A stretch of 64,000 bases of DNA from Ilyonectria destructans (GCA_020740775.1 JAHEWK010000017.1:682001-746000); one strand, 5' to 3'; shown: positions 43,405-55,207, counted from the stretch's first letter. Notes: generated by a model not told the origin, from the letters alone. Numbers and translations are program-made.

Positions 43405-44895
43405 CTATATGTGGCCTTCCGTTTCTAACCATTCTGCCGTTGTATACACCTCATGAACCCTGCCACCTCGAAGCGCCTTGTTCACCACCTGTAGTATAAC
43501 TCGCTTATAGGTGACTAAACTTGGGGCCCCATTGTCTTTAACCTCAAGCAGTAAATGAAATGCCTGACCTTTTGCAACCGCTTGACCGCTGATGAAGTCA
43601 ATGGCACACTTCTCAGGTGGTGGTATTTGAACCCTGATTCGTCTTCCGGGGCGCTGGTCATCGAGGCTTTCTAGTTCGAGATTGGCGACCTGTTGATCAT
43701 CCAAGCTTTCTGATCCAGTCGTGACTTCCTTGTATTGATGCCATTCAAAGCTCAGCTCGTCGCCATCTGGGTCGTAGGTGCCTGAAGCATCTAGGCAAAC
43801 CTCGTCTCCTCCCTCAACTTCTAAGATCATCGGTTTCGCACCGGTGGCTTCATTGTTGACGATAACAACGGGTGCGTGATTGGTTTTTGCAGTGTTGTTG
43901 GTCAATGTCCACTGCATTCGTGCCGCAAAATCATTTTGAAAGGCATCCCTCCACCGCCAGATCGTGGCATAGTTCGACGTGTATGTTTTCCCATCCTTTC
44001 CAACCACTCGGTCAACAGCATCGGCATAGTGCCTCGCTGCTAGACTCAGGTCGACAGGGAGGTAGCGTCCGCCCCAACTACCCCATTCAGGATGCTCTGG
44101 AGATCCCAGCCCATTTTGAATGAGATACAAGAATGTGGGGGTGTCCCCTTCCACGAGGAACTTGTGGTCGGGGTAGGTCTTACCCAAGGGACCGATTTGG
44201 ATGTTTTCTTTGATCCAATCTCTCGAGACCTTAGATAGGTCCGATCCACCATCCTGATCTCCTGAAATACCCGTCCAAGCTGCAAGATGGTATTGGCTCC
44301 ATCCATGAAGTGAGCAGATGTAAAAGATGTGGGGGAAGGTAGTTCTGATCCAGAGCCCCGTGTCGTCTTGATCAGAAATAGCATACACGCGGACTCTTGA
44401 TTGCAGGATTGCAGCGTCTGACGCTGATCTTGTCTGTTGAATATGCTGAAGTGCCTGTGCAAGGACGTTGGACCCGCCCCAGCACAAAACCCACAACGGC
44501 TCGGGAGACTCTTCAAGCCGATCAACAAGGAGCTTCGCACCGTTGCTAAGAGGAACATTCGGCTTCAATGCTTCCTTTCCATAGAGTGCTGGTCCCGTGG
44601 TGATCATATCCAAAAGGCTCTGCGCATCTGGAAATTGATTTGCAGGGTGTGTGTGCGCATTGAGATTGTGAACGACTTGTCCGTACGCGTTGACGATCTC
44701 GATCATGTCCTCTGGACAAACTCGTCTCTTCATATGCGTTGAGGTACATGCCACCAGCCCTCTGGTGTCAAATTCGTTCGTGTAAAGCAGGTATCGAACC
44801 AACGACTCAGCGTCATCAGGCTCATTCGCAATGTCGGAGGTTATAAAGATGCGGGGTTTGTCGTGACAGACTTTGAACTCGGACGGATTGACCAT
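43405..44895 (-). CDS. DUF1593 / Sde182 nucleoside-hydrolase-like protein
   Basis: Intronless protein of 496 residues with an N-terminal nucleoside-hydrolase-like (cellulose-binding Sde182, DUF1593) domain. The opening RIFITSDIANEPDDAESLVR contains the Asp-rich metal/ribose-site pattern of the family. VLCWGGSNVLAQALQ and YAISDQDDTGLWIR follow. A C-terminal Ig/PKD-like domain at about residues 365-480 begins DEVCLDASGTYDPDGDELSF and ends YKRVILQVVNKALRGGR. An internal short duplication, LDDQ-x-LESLDDQ, lies in its loop. There is no signal peptide, unlike bacterial members that are often exported. Its role is unknown, but such genes are often found among plant-polysaccharide genes, as here between GH43 and GH78. 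Confidence 0.85.
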   Translation of the reverse strand: MVNPSEFKVCHDKPRIFITSDIANEPDDAESLVRYLLYTNEFDTRGLVACTSTHMKRRVCPEDMIEIVNAYGQVVHNLNAHTHPANQFPDAQSLLDMITTGPALYGKEALKPNVPLSNGAKLLVDRLEESPEPLWVLCWGGSNVLAQALQHIQQTRSASDAAILQSRVRVYAISDQDDTGLWIRTTFPHIFYICSLHGWSQYHLAAWTGISGDQDGGSDLSKVSRDWIKENIQIGPLGKTYPDHKFLVEGDTPTFLYLIQNGLGSPEHPEWGSWGGRYLPVDLSLAARHYADAVDRVVGKDGKTYTSNYATIWRWRDAFQNDFAARMQWTLTNNTAKTNHAPVVIVNNEATGAKPMILEVEGGDEVCLDASGTYDPDGDELSFEWHQYKEVTTGSESLDDQQVANLELESLDDQRPGRRIRVQIPPPEKCAIDFISGQAVAKGQAFHLLLEVKDNGAPSLVTYKRVILQVVNKALRGGRVHEVYTTAEWLETEGHI

Positions 44896-44990
44896 GGTGG
44901 GCTGAATGAAAGAGATTGTAGTAGGAGTAAGCTGACTTGACCAAAAGGTAGTGTGTCCAACAACTCCAGCGGAGATTTGAAAGGGGTTGT

Positions 44991-45000
44991 TTTATACGAC
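44991..45000 (-). promoter_or_regulatory. TATA-like box of the DUF1593 gene
   Basis: On the minus strand this reads GTCGTATAAA, about 100 bases before the ATG at 44895. Confidence 0.4.
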
Positions 45001-46258
45001 TTGGCTCTGCGTGTGATCGATCAACACGGAGTAAATCGTATGGCAACCCCGAGTTGTATGCGAAGCAGATTCTATGCCAACACCCCATTTGCTCGCTCTT
45101 CGCTGTAAAAAGCTCCGAACCAATACATCAGCCCCGCGTCATGAGGGACAGAAATAGCCATCAATTTAGCCGATAGCCACTCACAAGGTATGTGGAAACA
45201 AATAGTGCGAATCTTCTTGAATACTCGACGTGACCGAACCGCGGCGTAATTAACCGAATGGACGAGGAGACGCGCTATCCATCCAAAACCAATACGAAAA
45301 CTAAGCGAAAAAGCGATCCTGACACCCTGCGCCCCCGCATATGCGTACTGTGTCCCTTTACGGAGGAACCGGTGGGTAGAGTTACCCCTTTAGACCAACA
45401 ATGTCGGTTAAATTATCCCATGGATTTCACTAAATTTTAGGGGGTGGGGGAGTTCAGGAAGCAGCCCATATCCCTGGTTGCTTCCAAGGCAGGGATCGTC
45501 GGAACATTTACGCCAAATTCCGCATTACGCGGCGTCATCAGCCGACACGCATTTTCGTTTTTAGTCCTGCCTTGTGGGGTCAACCTCCCAGACCTCTGTA
45601 ATTTGTGTAGCTGATGCCGTGGTGTGGAGATATGACGAGTTTCAACTTCGGATCTGGCACCGCACTGCCTACCCTAGACACAGTCAGGAAAAGGGGCGAG
45701 CGTGGTATTAGTTTATCTTGGGCCTTGTAACTGAACTGAAAATTTCCATGCAAGTAGAAATCTCTGGGCTTTACCAGGTACGGGCGAGGTTTGATGCATA
45801 CCTGGCTTTGTGTATCCTAGGAACATCTTGGGAGCTTGGAATGTTGTCAAACTACTGCTTCCCTGACAGCCGGCGACGAATTGATTGATCGGTTAGAAAT
45901 GCGGGGTGCATGAGTTCATGGGACAATCGCAGGCATTGTCTTCCTATACCTGGGGTACCACCCTGTCCCTCAGATATGCCCTAGCTAATACTACGGCTGA
46001 TGTCAAATATCCTATCCAGGGAGCACTGTGACATACAACAGTCTACTCGGGCGAGAATTTCTTCGCCTCCCTCTGTGCAATTGGACGTGTTCGGCCTACG
46101 TATTCAGATTGGTTGGTTTTACTTGTGATTCATTCAGGCTATACAAACAACGGACGGATATTGCTGGGCGTGGAAAGAGTAATGAAGATCTGAGTTCGAA
46201 ATACGAAAATGTTGGCATGATGGGAAAAAGAAAATGCCGAGCAACCGAAGCTCAAGCG

Positions 46259-46266
46259 TATATAAG
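46259..46266 (+). promoter_or_regulatory. TATA box of the PKD-bearing hydrolase gene
   Basis: TATATAAG, 96 bases before the ATG at 46362. Confidence 0.5.
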
Positions 46267-46361
46267 CTCGAGGTCTTGCTGCCCCATGGTAGAACCAAAG
46301 TGAGCGGCACTTATCCTTACTGTAGATAATCTCACACATCAACGTTATTGCAAGATCAAAG

Positions 46362-48502
46362 ATGATCATGTTCAAAGGCATCAAGCTGAGGTAAGATCAC
46401 TTATCCACATCGCATTACGCTTGCAGGGAGTTCCATCCGGGATACACAGTATACTGATCACCGAATCTAGAACATGTATCCTCGCTGTATCAGCATGGCT
46501 GACCCTGATACCGATGGCGTTGGCGATGCCATCCTCTACTGCATCGCGAAAAGAGTGTACCACCAAGGGCCCGGATGGACCCATGCAAATCACCATTGAC
46601 TGCATCGATCCTACCTACGGTTCCCTAATCGTCGATGGAGAAGCAAATGAGACCATGCCTATTCCGCATCGCAGGGTCTTTGGCCACTTTAACAACACGG
46701 ACATTGATTTCAATATCTACTTGCCCGAGAAGGCTTCCTGGGCCGGCCGCTTCTTTCAACTTGCTTACCCAGTACAGAATTCTACCGCTAATGCCCGCTC
46801 CATTGAATTCGGGGCAGAGAGTGGTGGTTACACGGTGCAAATTTCCTCCTCCGGGGGATACCGAGCTAGCGCAGCCATCGCCAAGCTCTCTCGAAAGGTA
46901 GCCCGGGACTACTATCAAGACTATTCGCGAAAGATCTATGGATATGTCTATGGTGGCAGTGGAGGATCATATCAGGTCATTGGGGCCATGGAAAACACCT
47001 TTGGAGTCTGGGACGGGTCTGTTGCACTTATCCAGGCGGTCCCAATCAGCGACCCATACAACTGGTGCATTCGTGCACTGGGTGGGCTGGTGCTAGAGAG
47101 CAAAGCAGCTGAGATCATTGACGCAGTCAGCCCAGGTGGAGGAGGCGACCCGTTCAGCATTCTGGACGCAAGCGAGCGGGCTATTCTCGACGAAGTCACC
47201 GCGTTGGGGATTCCATTGCATGCATGGGAAGACTTTGAAGGAGTAGGCCAAAACAGAACTCAACTTTGGTTCTTGCTCAGAATCATGGTGATTCCCATTG
47301 TCAAACAACGGGATCCAACCTATGTCAACGACTTTTGGAGTAAGCCAGGATACCTTGGGACCGAACAATCTGCTATCGGCGACTTATTCCGGAACACATT
47401 GGTTGATTTCAATGTTACTGTTCGGGAAGTTCACCTTGGAGCGGACGGTGTTCCTGTCCAGATCACAATTGATGAGGTACCATCCGATATCAACGTTAAT
47501 GGACTGGAGTTTACCGTAGTCTCTGGAGATGGTAGTACCGGTTCATTTACGGCGTATCTGGTCTCGAGTACAAACACAGTTGTAATCGACATAGGCCAAA
47601 ACGCAACGACACTCGCCACTCTTTCTCCCGGCACTCAGCTTCTAGTCGACAACCGATGGTTCCTTGCCGTTCACGGTTTCCACCGACATCAAGTACCCAC
47701 ACGCAGTGGATTCTACGGGTACGACTACCTTCGGGATGAAAACGGAGACCCAATATACCCTCAGCGTGATGTTCTTGTTGGCACTTCAATTTCCGAAGGT
47801 GCAAGTGGCGGTGGAACCCATACGGGCAACATTACTGCCAAGACTATCGTCATGGACAATTTGCACGATTTCGATGCTTTCCCGTGGCATGCCGACTGGT
47901 ATCGAAGCCAGGTCAAGAACGCTCTACGAAGGCGTTTCGACGACAACTATCGGCTGCACTATAGCGACAACGCAGATCACTCTATGGGCTCGGTGACGGG
48001 AGAACTCCAGACGCGACTTGTGGACTTTACGGGACTATACGAGCAGCACCTTCGTGATTTGAGTGCATGGGTTGAGAACGGTATTGAACCGCCAGAGCAA
48101 ACGCGTTACAAAGTCGAGGATGGCCAGGTAGAGGTTCCACAAACTGCCGCGGAGCGTCGTGGTATTCAGCCAGTTGTCGACCTCACAGTGAGCTCCGGCA
48201 ATCGAACTGAGGTCAGTGTGGGAAATGTGGTCACTTTTAAGCTTCACGTCGAAGTCCCCCAAGGCACTGGTAAGGTTGTGTCGACCGAATGGGATTTCTA
48301 CGGTGTTGGTGACTTTGTGGTGAAAGAATTTGGCAAGATCAGATCCACGGTTGACATTACGTTGGAGTTTACGTATGATACGCCGGGAACCTACTTGCCA
48401 GCTGTTCGAGTGGCATCCCAGCGGGAAGGGGACGCAGAGACTCAATTCGCTCGGGCGCTCAACCTAGGTCGCGTGCGTGTGGTTGTGCGTCCACTTGAGT
48501 AA
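46362..48502 (+). CDS. secreted serine hydrolase with C-terminal PKD-like domain
   Basis: Probably an alpha/beta-hydrolase of uncertain family. Two exons, 46362-46390 and 46471-48502, give 686 residues. The short first exon is required because the long frame has no ATG before its signal peptide; splicing gives MIMFKGIKLRTCILAVSAWL followed by TLIPMALA, a convincing signal sequence. The putative nucleophile is the Ser in YVYGGSGGSYQVIG. A candidate catalytic His is in YSDNADHSMGSV near residue 540, with HDFDAFPWHADWYRSQV before it. About 85 C-terminal residues form a PKD-like beta-sandwich (SVGNVVTFKLHVEVPQGTGK, STEWDFYGVGDF, FTYDTPGTYLPAVRV). It may be an esterase/peptidase acting on a polymer, with the PKD domain for attachment. 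It is divergent from the DUF1593 gene and precedes the GH78 locus. Confidence 0.78.
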
Positions 48503-50264
48503 AGTATTTAGGAACCACTTGTAATTATGCGAGAAGAGAGACTTGGGTGCAGCGATGAGATGTATTAGTGGTGAGTCTGGGAGAGTAGGAAATTACAAGC
48601 ACATACCGAGACGACATGACACGTCATAATGAGCATGTGTGCCAAGATGAGAACCCGAAACCAAGTTAAATGACCTGTCTGACAAACTAAACAACGGGGT
48701 GTAATACGCACGTCATCAAATCTGGGGTCATCTCACCCGTTGGATGCTTTCTCAAATGAGAAAACAAGGAACGAGGAAACTTCCTTTTGCCCCGTGGGGC
48801 CCCTCAAACAATCTCCATGGGCCATTCGCAGTGGATGGCGGAGGCTGGACAGTTTGATGTAATCATTGCGAGAAGCGCAGATCAGAAGGATGAGATCATG
48901 AGGGCTGAGTTCAATCTATCGGAGACATTCTGGTGGTCCGGGGTGTAAATGGGTGCCTAGCCTGTACATAGCATGTGGTATGGGCTCAACTTTGAAAGGC
49001 CAACCACAATATTCTAGCTACCAACTACGAGATTATTTTTTGCGTTTTCTTTTCAGAACGGAAGCGTTTCACACTTGTCAGTTGCATTGCTCAACTCGAA
49101 GCCGTAGAATTGAAGTTCAGGTAAACAGGGGCTAATTGCAATGTGCGTTAAGGATTCCAGCGAATGCACCAGCCTTCGGTGTAACACCAGGTCGCTGTAC
49201 GTCAACTGTGATTTTGGGGGTGTATCTGTAATAATCTTCTCCATTGAATCAAGCCACCATGTAGTACGTACTAGGGGTCACGCTGAAGCTCCTGATACAT
49301 TGCGTCCAATTTCATGACTCGGCAGCAATCAACAGCCTTCGCTAGCGGCGGGGTGATAAGCCGACTTGCATGCAACCGAGAGCACTATGGATCCTAGCGG
49401 CTTGGCCGGCGTACTGTCGCGCCTATTGCCGATTTTACGTATCCAGTACGCGAATTGTCTCGTGTACGCACCTCGATGAGGTCAGAATCAAGCTGGTGGC
49501 TTTGGATCTCTGAACATGTCGCCCAATCTCTACGTCGGTGAAGTGTACCCCTCCTGCTGTACTCGTGACTCGGATGCCTCGGTACATTTCCCCCCGATAA
49601 TGGCACGTTTCCTCTAGTTCTAGACTCACGAGTCCCGTGGCGCAAATGTGTTACCTGGAAGAAGTCTTCCTTGAGAAGGTACTTGGCACCGGGCAAGGGC
49701 TGAATGGTTACGCGAGGAACAGGGGGGTATGAGGATGAGTTTAGCCTGAGTGGTAAATAAAGAGTTCGTTGGGTGGCAAGGAATACTCAATCTGTATTAT
49801 CTGTCGGGAGGTCACTTGGCTGACGTGGAATAAGACCAGTGCCTAGACCTTCCAATCTCGGGCATCGTGTGATGCCAAGGTATACGCTCTGCAGATCACA
49901 AGAGGTCCCCAAATACTGACTAGCTGGAGATGATGCTACGTACGTGTCCGGGTTCATGAGCCTGCACAAACACCTCACAGATTCTTCGAGGGGCTTGGCT
50001 GCAACGCATGCCGATGGATTTACATGAAGTGTGCTTGACTTGATCGACTGTTAGATGACTGTGAATATCACCACTATTCAAAATTATACATCAGGCTACT
50101 ACAATGAATGTTTAGAATTTGAAGTCTCATTATTGTGGCTGTGGTCGTGTTTCGATCCCTACGTAAGTTCCTAGTCCTAAAATTCGGTGGCAATTTCAAA
50201 TCAATCCTATTATTTTGTGTCAAGAAAATATCTGCATGGTCATTCTCAAGTCCTTCCACCTGCC
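48503..50264. other. convergent intergenic region of 1.76 kb
   Basis: No supported gene. On the minus strand, 49400-49960 gives scattered protein-like stretches in changing frames (for example VTIQPLPGAKYLLKEDFFQ near 49650-49710), which may be a decayed gene of unidentified family. Confidence 0.45.
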
Positions 50265-52922
50265 CTATACCATGTAGCTAGGATCATGGAATTTGTAAAA
50301 CCCAGACCCCACATCAAAAGTTTCGCCATTATTTGGCATTTTAACATGCGCCTTGGAGTTTGGGGGTATCCAGACATTCAAGTGAAACCCATTCCGCGCT
50401 TGGGCATTCTCCTCCTTGTGGCTCTCAATCCACCACTGGGACTTGACAGTACCGTAGCCACCGAGAAAGGTTGTCGTTGCGCTGGTAATCCCACCTCCTG
50501 GGACAGGCGCAACGAGGACGGACTTCCACCCCGGAGTTGCGGGCTCTAGGCCACCGATTGTTCGATGAATCCAATCTGCTACTGACCCAAAGGCGTAATG
50601 ATTGAAGCTAGTCATACCGCTGCCATTAACAGTGCCGTTCGGCAGCAGGCTGTCCCAACGTTCCCAAGTTGTTGTGCCGTTCTGCACTACCTGGTAAAGC
50701 CACGATGGGACTTTAGTCTGCAGAAGCATCTTGTAGAAGTCTTCCACGGCACCGATTTTGCGAAGCGCGTGACCGAGTAGCCATGTACCAGCGAAGCCAG
50801 TACCAACAAGATATTTATTTTCAGAAATGATCTCTCGGAGATTCTGTGCCGCTTTCTTGCGGTCATCTTCGTTGGTGAACAAGTCGAAGAAGAGACCAAG
50901 GGCGTAAGCGGTCTGCGTTCGGTTTGCCATCTTCCCATCTTTGAGCCAGGCTCTCCCAAAAGCCTGACGTAACAGCTCGGCATCGCTTCGATACCTCTTG
51001 GCTTGATCCTCCTCCCTCAAGCGAAGAGAGATGTCTGCAAGAAGGTCGGTCATTCCTACCAAATACGCATCGGCAACCAAATGACGAGCAGTGGCTGCGG
51101 TACCAGCGTCTGATTCTGGTGAAAGCGGATCAAGCCAGTCACCCCGTTGATACCCCGACTTATTCCAGAGGCCCGTTTCATCGCGATCGACGCCGGTGTC
51201 AATCCAAGCTTTCGATTGACTGTATTGCTCAGCGAGCATATCAACGTCGCCATACGCCTGCCAAATCTGCCATGGACCAGAAACAGCAACATCACCCCAG
51301 ACTGCTGTGGAAGCAGGTGGCCAGTTTCCCTCAACTTCTCTATCAGGTGCTGTGACGGGTACATAGTATGGCACCTGCATAGTGCCATTCCTTTGCATCA
51401 CTGACCAGACATCGCGGTGCCAGCTCCTCCAAAACCCTGAGCAGTCGTACAAGAAGTTGGCTGTAGCTCCGAACACCATCGCATCTCCAGTCCATCCAAC
51501 TCGTTCATCGCGCTGGGGACAGTCTGTCGGAACAGATAAAAAGTTACCCTTCATTGACCAGCGAACATTTTGATGGAACTGATTGAGTAGCGGGTCAGAA
51601 CACTCAAACCAGCCTGTCTGCTCCATGTCAGAATGCACAACTACCGCCGTAACAGAGGTTTCGGTGAGGGGTTCGTTGTCTGGCCAGCCATCGATCTGAA
51701 TGAACCGAAAACCGTGGAAGGTGAAGTGAGGTTCCAATATTTGGCGAGGTTGGCCGTTCAGGATGAACATATCCCGCGCTTTCGCGGTTCGCAAGGCGCT
51801 GACCGCCAATTCACCATCCTCAAGGACCTCCGCGTGCGAAATGGTAATAGTGGTGCCACTGGGGCCAGTGGTGTTCACACGAACCCATCCAACGAGATTT
51901 TGGCCAAAGTCCACAATAGTCTTTCCTCCTGGAGAGGTCCAGATGCGTTGAGGTTTACGCTCTTCGATTTTGCGAACTGGCGGTCCATCCGGGGCCATGA
52001 GCTTCCCCTTTATAGCGGGCAACTCGGTTGTCGAAAACCAGCTGCTGCTATTGAATGAAGGCGTCGACCAGCCTTGGATGTCAGTCTCTAACCTCGAGTC
52101 GTAGATCTCGCCATCATAAATCTGTGAATCGAGAATTGGACCGATGTTTGCTTTCCAAGACAAGTCCGTTGGCACCTTGATGCTCGTGCCATCTTTGAAG
52201 GTAACGGTGAGCAGTGAGATCAGGCCAATAGTATCACCGTAGTGATTCCGCACACGATTCGGATCGAAGCTAAAAATTCGGCCTGAGTACCATCCCTCTC
52301 CGACGATGACACCCAATGCATTCTCGCCTTTAGATAGAAGCTCAGTGACGTCGAAAGTATTGTAAACGTGACGATGGCTATATGACTGCCATCCAGGAGC
52401 CATAACATGATCGCCAACTCGTTGGCCGTTGATCTGAGCCTCATAGAGACCAAGGGCGGTGATATAGAGTCTTGCAGAATGAATCTCTTTCAACTGGATG
52501 TTGAATGATTTGCGGAAATAAATTGGCCGTTTGGCTTCGTTATGGTCAAATGCCCAGTCTGCAGCAATTGGAATAGCACCGCTCCAATTTGCGTCACCAA
52601 GTAGACCAGTCTCAACTTGAACCCAATCAGACCATGGAGTAGAGCATTGACCTGGCTGTCCATGTGCCCGAGCTCGAACAGTGGCATATTCAGCTGGACC
52701 TAATGGATTCTCTGGCCAAGGAACCAGCTGGGATTCGACTGAATTGACTCGGTGGGTATTGACGGGACCATCAGACCCACGCACGATTTGAAGATCATAA
52801 GCACTTTGCTCCCAGTCAACGGCAGTTCCTTCAAAGCGCCACGAAATACGTGGCAGCGGTTCGTGAATACCAATGGCTTCGCGATGATGCTCGAAGAATA
52901 CCTGAGATATGGAGACGCTCAT
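50265..52922 (-). CDS. GH78 alpha-L-rhamnosidase, intracellular
   Basis: Glycoside hydrolase family 78 enzyme that releases L-rhamnose from rhamnogalacturonan, flavonoid glycosides or gums. Single exon; starting at the Met at 52922 (MSVSISQVFFEHHREAIGIH) gives 885 residues and matches how fungal GH78 proteins usually begin. The frame stays open to 53099, but that extension has no family look. Domains in order are an N-terminal beta-sandwich; the RPIYFRKSF carbohydrate-binding-like region; the DFGQNLVGWVRV motif before the catalytic domain; the (alpha/alpha)6 barrel with CPQRDERVGWTGDAMVFG, where Asp/Glu are catalytic; GNWPPASTAVWGDVAV; and the C-terminal SFNHYAFGSVADWIHRTIGG. There is no signal peptide, so it probably works on imported oligosaccharides. 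A damaged GH43 and an MFS sugar permease are its upstream neighbours. Confidence 0.93.
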   Translation of the reverse strand: MSVSISQVFFEHHREAIGIHEPLPRISWRFEGTAVDWEQSAYDLQIVRGSDGPVNTHRVNSVESQLVPWPENPLGPAEYATVRARAHGQPGQCSTPWSDWVQVETGLLGDANWSGAIPIAADWAFDHNEAKRPIYFRKSFNIQLKEIHSARLYITALGLYEAQINGQRVGDHVMAPGWQSYSHRHVYNTFDVTELLSKGENALGVIVGEGWYSGRIFSFDPNRVRNHYGDTIGLISLLTVTFKDGTSIKVPTDLSWKANIGPILDSQIYDGEIYDSRLETDIQGWSTPSFNSSSWFSTTELPAIKGKLMAPDGPPVRKIEERKPQRIWTSPGGKTIVDFGQNLVGWVRVNTTGPSGTTITISHAEVLEDGELAVSALRTAKARDMFILNGQPRQILEPHFTFHGFRFIQIDGWPDNEPLTETSVTAVVVHSDMEQTGWFECSDPLLNQFHQNVRWSMKGNFLSVPTDCPQRDERVGWTGDAMVFGATANFLYDCSGFWRSWHRDVWSVMQRNGTMQVPYYVPVTAPDREVEGNWPPASTAVWGDVAVSGPWQIWQAYGDVDMLAEQYSQSKAWIDTGVDRDETGLWNKSGYQRGDWLDPLSPESDAGTAATARHLVADAYLVGMTDLLADISLRLREEDQAKRYRSDAELLRQAFGRAWLKDGKMANRTQTAYALGLFFDLFTNEDDRKKAAQNLREIISENKYLVGTGFAGTWLLGHALRKIGAVEDFYKMLLQTKVPSWLYQVVQNGTTTWERWDSLLPNGTVNGSGMTSFNHYAFGSVADWIHRTIGGLEPATPGWKSVLVAPVPGGGITSATTTFLGGYGTVKSQWWIESHKEENAQARNGFHLNVWIPPNSKAHVKMPNNGETFDVGSGFYKFHDPSYMV

Positions 52923-53665
52923 ATTGAAGTCGAATAGGAGGCCGAATTGGACAATTGCTGTTCTGCTAAATGAATTCTGAAGATTCCAAGCCTGGGCCAT
53001 AAGATAACGTCGAACGGGTAAACCGAACAGCCCATTCGCTTCGGGAAGCTTTCTCCCGAGTGATCTCGGGGTTTCTGAGATGACTCGACGAGGTCCCACA
53101 CGTGCACTCGTACATCGGCGTGAATGATGCCGATGTCTCTTTTCATGGGCCCGGACAGCCTTGATAGAGGTGTGGCTCTAGTCATTGATCTTATGGCAGC
53201 ACACCTTTTAGCCTGAGTGGAGAAGGCGGACACATGGTGGATCATGCATAATGTAACATGGGGGCGAAGGACGTGAGCTACCATCTAGAAAACTGCGGAA
53301 AGATTTTCGGTTATTGTTGGGGACTTTTTTGGATGAAATCACCCCTGACTAAAGTCTACCTGAAACTTTGAGTTGAGGGCTTGTAAAAGTTGGCGTAGCA
53401 AAGAATGGGCTCTACTTCCATATCTTTTCCCTCTTATCGCTTTAGTTGGAATGTTCTCGGTAGGTTTGCGGCACTCAGCCTGGTGATAAGAATCCCAAAT
53501 GTCCTTAGTGAGCTTGGGCTTGCACGCATGTGTCAGGTATTGTGTAGGTCATGATTGCCGTGCCTCGTCAAGTGTAGTTCTTAACATTGCGTCGGCTCAA
53601 TCCAGATGCATCGATGGAAAGTCTTGATCTATGCTAATATCTGCGAATGTCACCTCCCGTCCCTT
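52923..53665. other. intergenic, GH78 promoter
   Basis: 743 bases between GH78 and the damaged GH43, both on the minus strand. An open in-frame extension of GH78 covers 52923-53099 but is judged to be leader. No other gene is seen. Confidence 0.5.
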
Positions 53666-55207
53666 TTACTGTGATGTTGCAAATACTCCGATCACAGGAC
53701 CGACGAAGTTAACTTTAGTCATGTCAGTTGTATCAATCATACCCACGAGTTTCCACTAGAATCTTGAATACAGAAGAAAAGCTCAAGTAATCGAGAAGTG
53801 TAAACAACCCGGAATGTCAAGGAGCGTTCAGGGTCGACACCAATCGTGATTTTTCTAGAAATACCCTTGGGACGATTGAACGTATGCAGAATGACATTGT
53901 GCTGAGCATAGTACAAGTGCAATCTCACAAAACGATTTTCATCTTTTCGGTATGCCAGTGCAGCTTTATCAAACAATTCAGTTCCGGAGAACGGATGAAT
54001 AAGTGTCGCAGTGGCCGTACCAAGCAAGCAGCGCTGACGTTGACCCATGAATGTAACCAGACCTTGGGGGGTATCAAAGTCATTGCTTGGAGCCACGAGA
54101 GCAATTTATTTGCCATCGTCTGATGTACGAAATCCCGTCAGGCCTGGGTCCCGGATGTAAACCATATTTACCATTTAGTTATCCAGGGCAGCTAGAGGGA
54201 CTCTTGTAAGCGGAAGCTCGGGATTCAACTGTACTGGCTCCAAAAAGGGCCATTGATCCTGAGGCCAGTATACTGCGGACAGAAAGATCTCGCGACCCAT
54301 GATGTACCGCTTGTCGTCTTTCCGTAAACCGAGGCAGACGAGCCACCACTGTCCATAACCATCTAAAACTAGATCTCCATGACCAATATGTTGGAAATAG
54401 CGGTCCGGGTCACTAACATTTATGATTGAATTATCTGGGGATGTTTCATAAGGGCCCCAGAGATCTCGAGATCGAGCAATGGTGAGGTGGTGGTTCTCAG
54501 AAGTTCCGCCTTCAGAAATGAGGAGATAGTACCAAGAGTCCTTCTTGTACAGATGAGGACTCTCGGGGATTTTTTTAGTGGGGCCTTCCCAGAGAATCCG
54601 CTCAGGCGACAATGCTTTTCCACTCAGAAGGTCAAGCTGAAAGCAGTTGATCGTAGTGGAAGCACCCCAAGCGGACCCTACAATGTAGCAGCGGCCACAG
54701 TCATCGAAAAATATGTCTGGGTCAATGCCGTGGAAGTCGAACGTCACAGGGTCGCTCCACTCGTTGCTCCAGATATCAGATGTCCAGATCACAAAATTCT
54801 CAAACGCCGTGCCCTTTGAATCCGGGGTGTGGATGACATTTGTACAAGCAATGTATGTAACTCCATCCTTGTGCCGTATGGTTGGCGCATAAAGTCCACC
54901 AGTTGCTAGGTCCCATTCTAGACTTCCGTCCGAGTTCAGATAGGTTTCAGACAGTGTGATACTTAACTGGCTGGTGCGGTTGATTGCGTTTCCTGTTTAA
55001 CTTTAGAGAGACCCTCCTTAACCAGAGTTTAACTGGAATAAACATACCGATGTGTTGCCAGGTAAGAAGATCTTTAGAGGCATAAATCGGCAGCCCAGGG
55101 AAAAGATGAAAAGAAGATGTGACCAGGAAAAATGTGTCTTGGACGAAAATGATAGAAGGATCCGGGGCAATTCCTAGGATGGTCGGGTTGACGTTGGGAT
55201 GCGCCAT
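53666..55207 (-). pseudogene. GH43 gene with C-terminal domain cut off by nonsense and frameshift mutations
   Basis: GH43 (xylosidase/arabinofuranosidase) homologue. Exon 1 is 55207-55048 (MAHPNVNPTILGIAPDPSII), the intron 55047-54993, and exon 2 continues GNAINRTSQLSITLSETYL. The propeller shows APDPSIIF, GGLYAPTIRHKDGVTYIACTN, DPDIFFDDCGRCYIVG and EGPTKKIPESPHLYK. The frame stops at TAA 54177-54175 after PLAALDN, giving 325 residues. The same frame then continues into clear family sequence (YIRDPGLTGFRTSDDGK, a second TAA at 54108-54106, IALVAPSNDFDTPQGLV, ENRFVRLHLYYAQHNVILH). Near 53738 the frame shifts, and the expected ending NFVGPVIGVFATSQ is read to 53666. Both TAA codons could be former CAA (Gln). 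The catalytic propeller may still be made as a truncated protein; the C-terminal sandwich domain cannot be. Confidence 0.85.

Larger units (their letters stand above)
44896..46361. other. divergent intergenic region of 1.47 kb
   Basis: Shared upstream DNA of the DUF1593 gene (minus) and the PKD-bearing hydrolase gene (plus), each with its own TATA box near the ends. No gene is seen inside. Confidence 0.5.

Noticed and set aside
49394..49960. Possible minus-strand gene between the PKD hydrolase and GH78
   Set aside because: Protein-like stretches change frame repeatedly and I could not identify a family or a coherent exon set.
52923..53099. N-terminal extension of the GH78 frame
   Set aside because: Open by 59 codons, but the residues look unlike the family start, while MSVSISQVFFEHHR matches the usual beginning.
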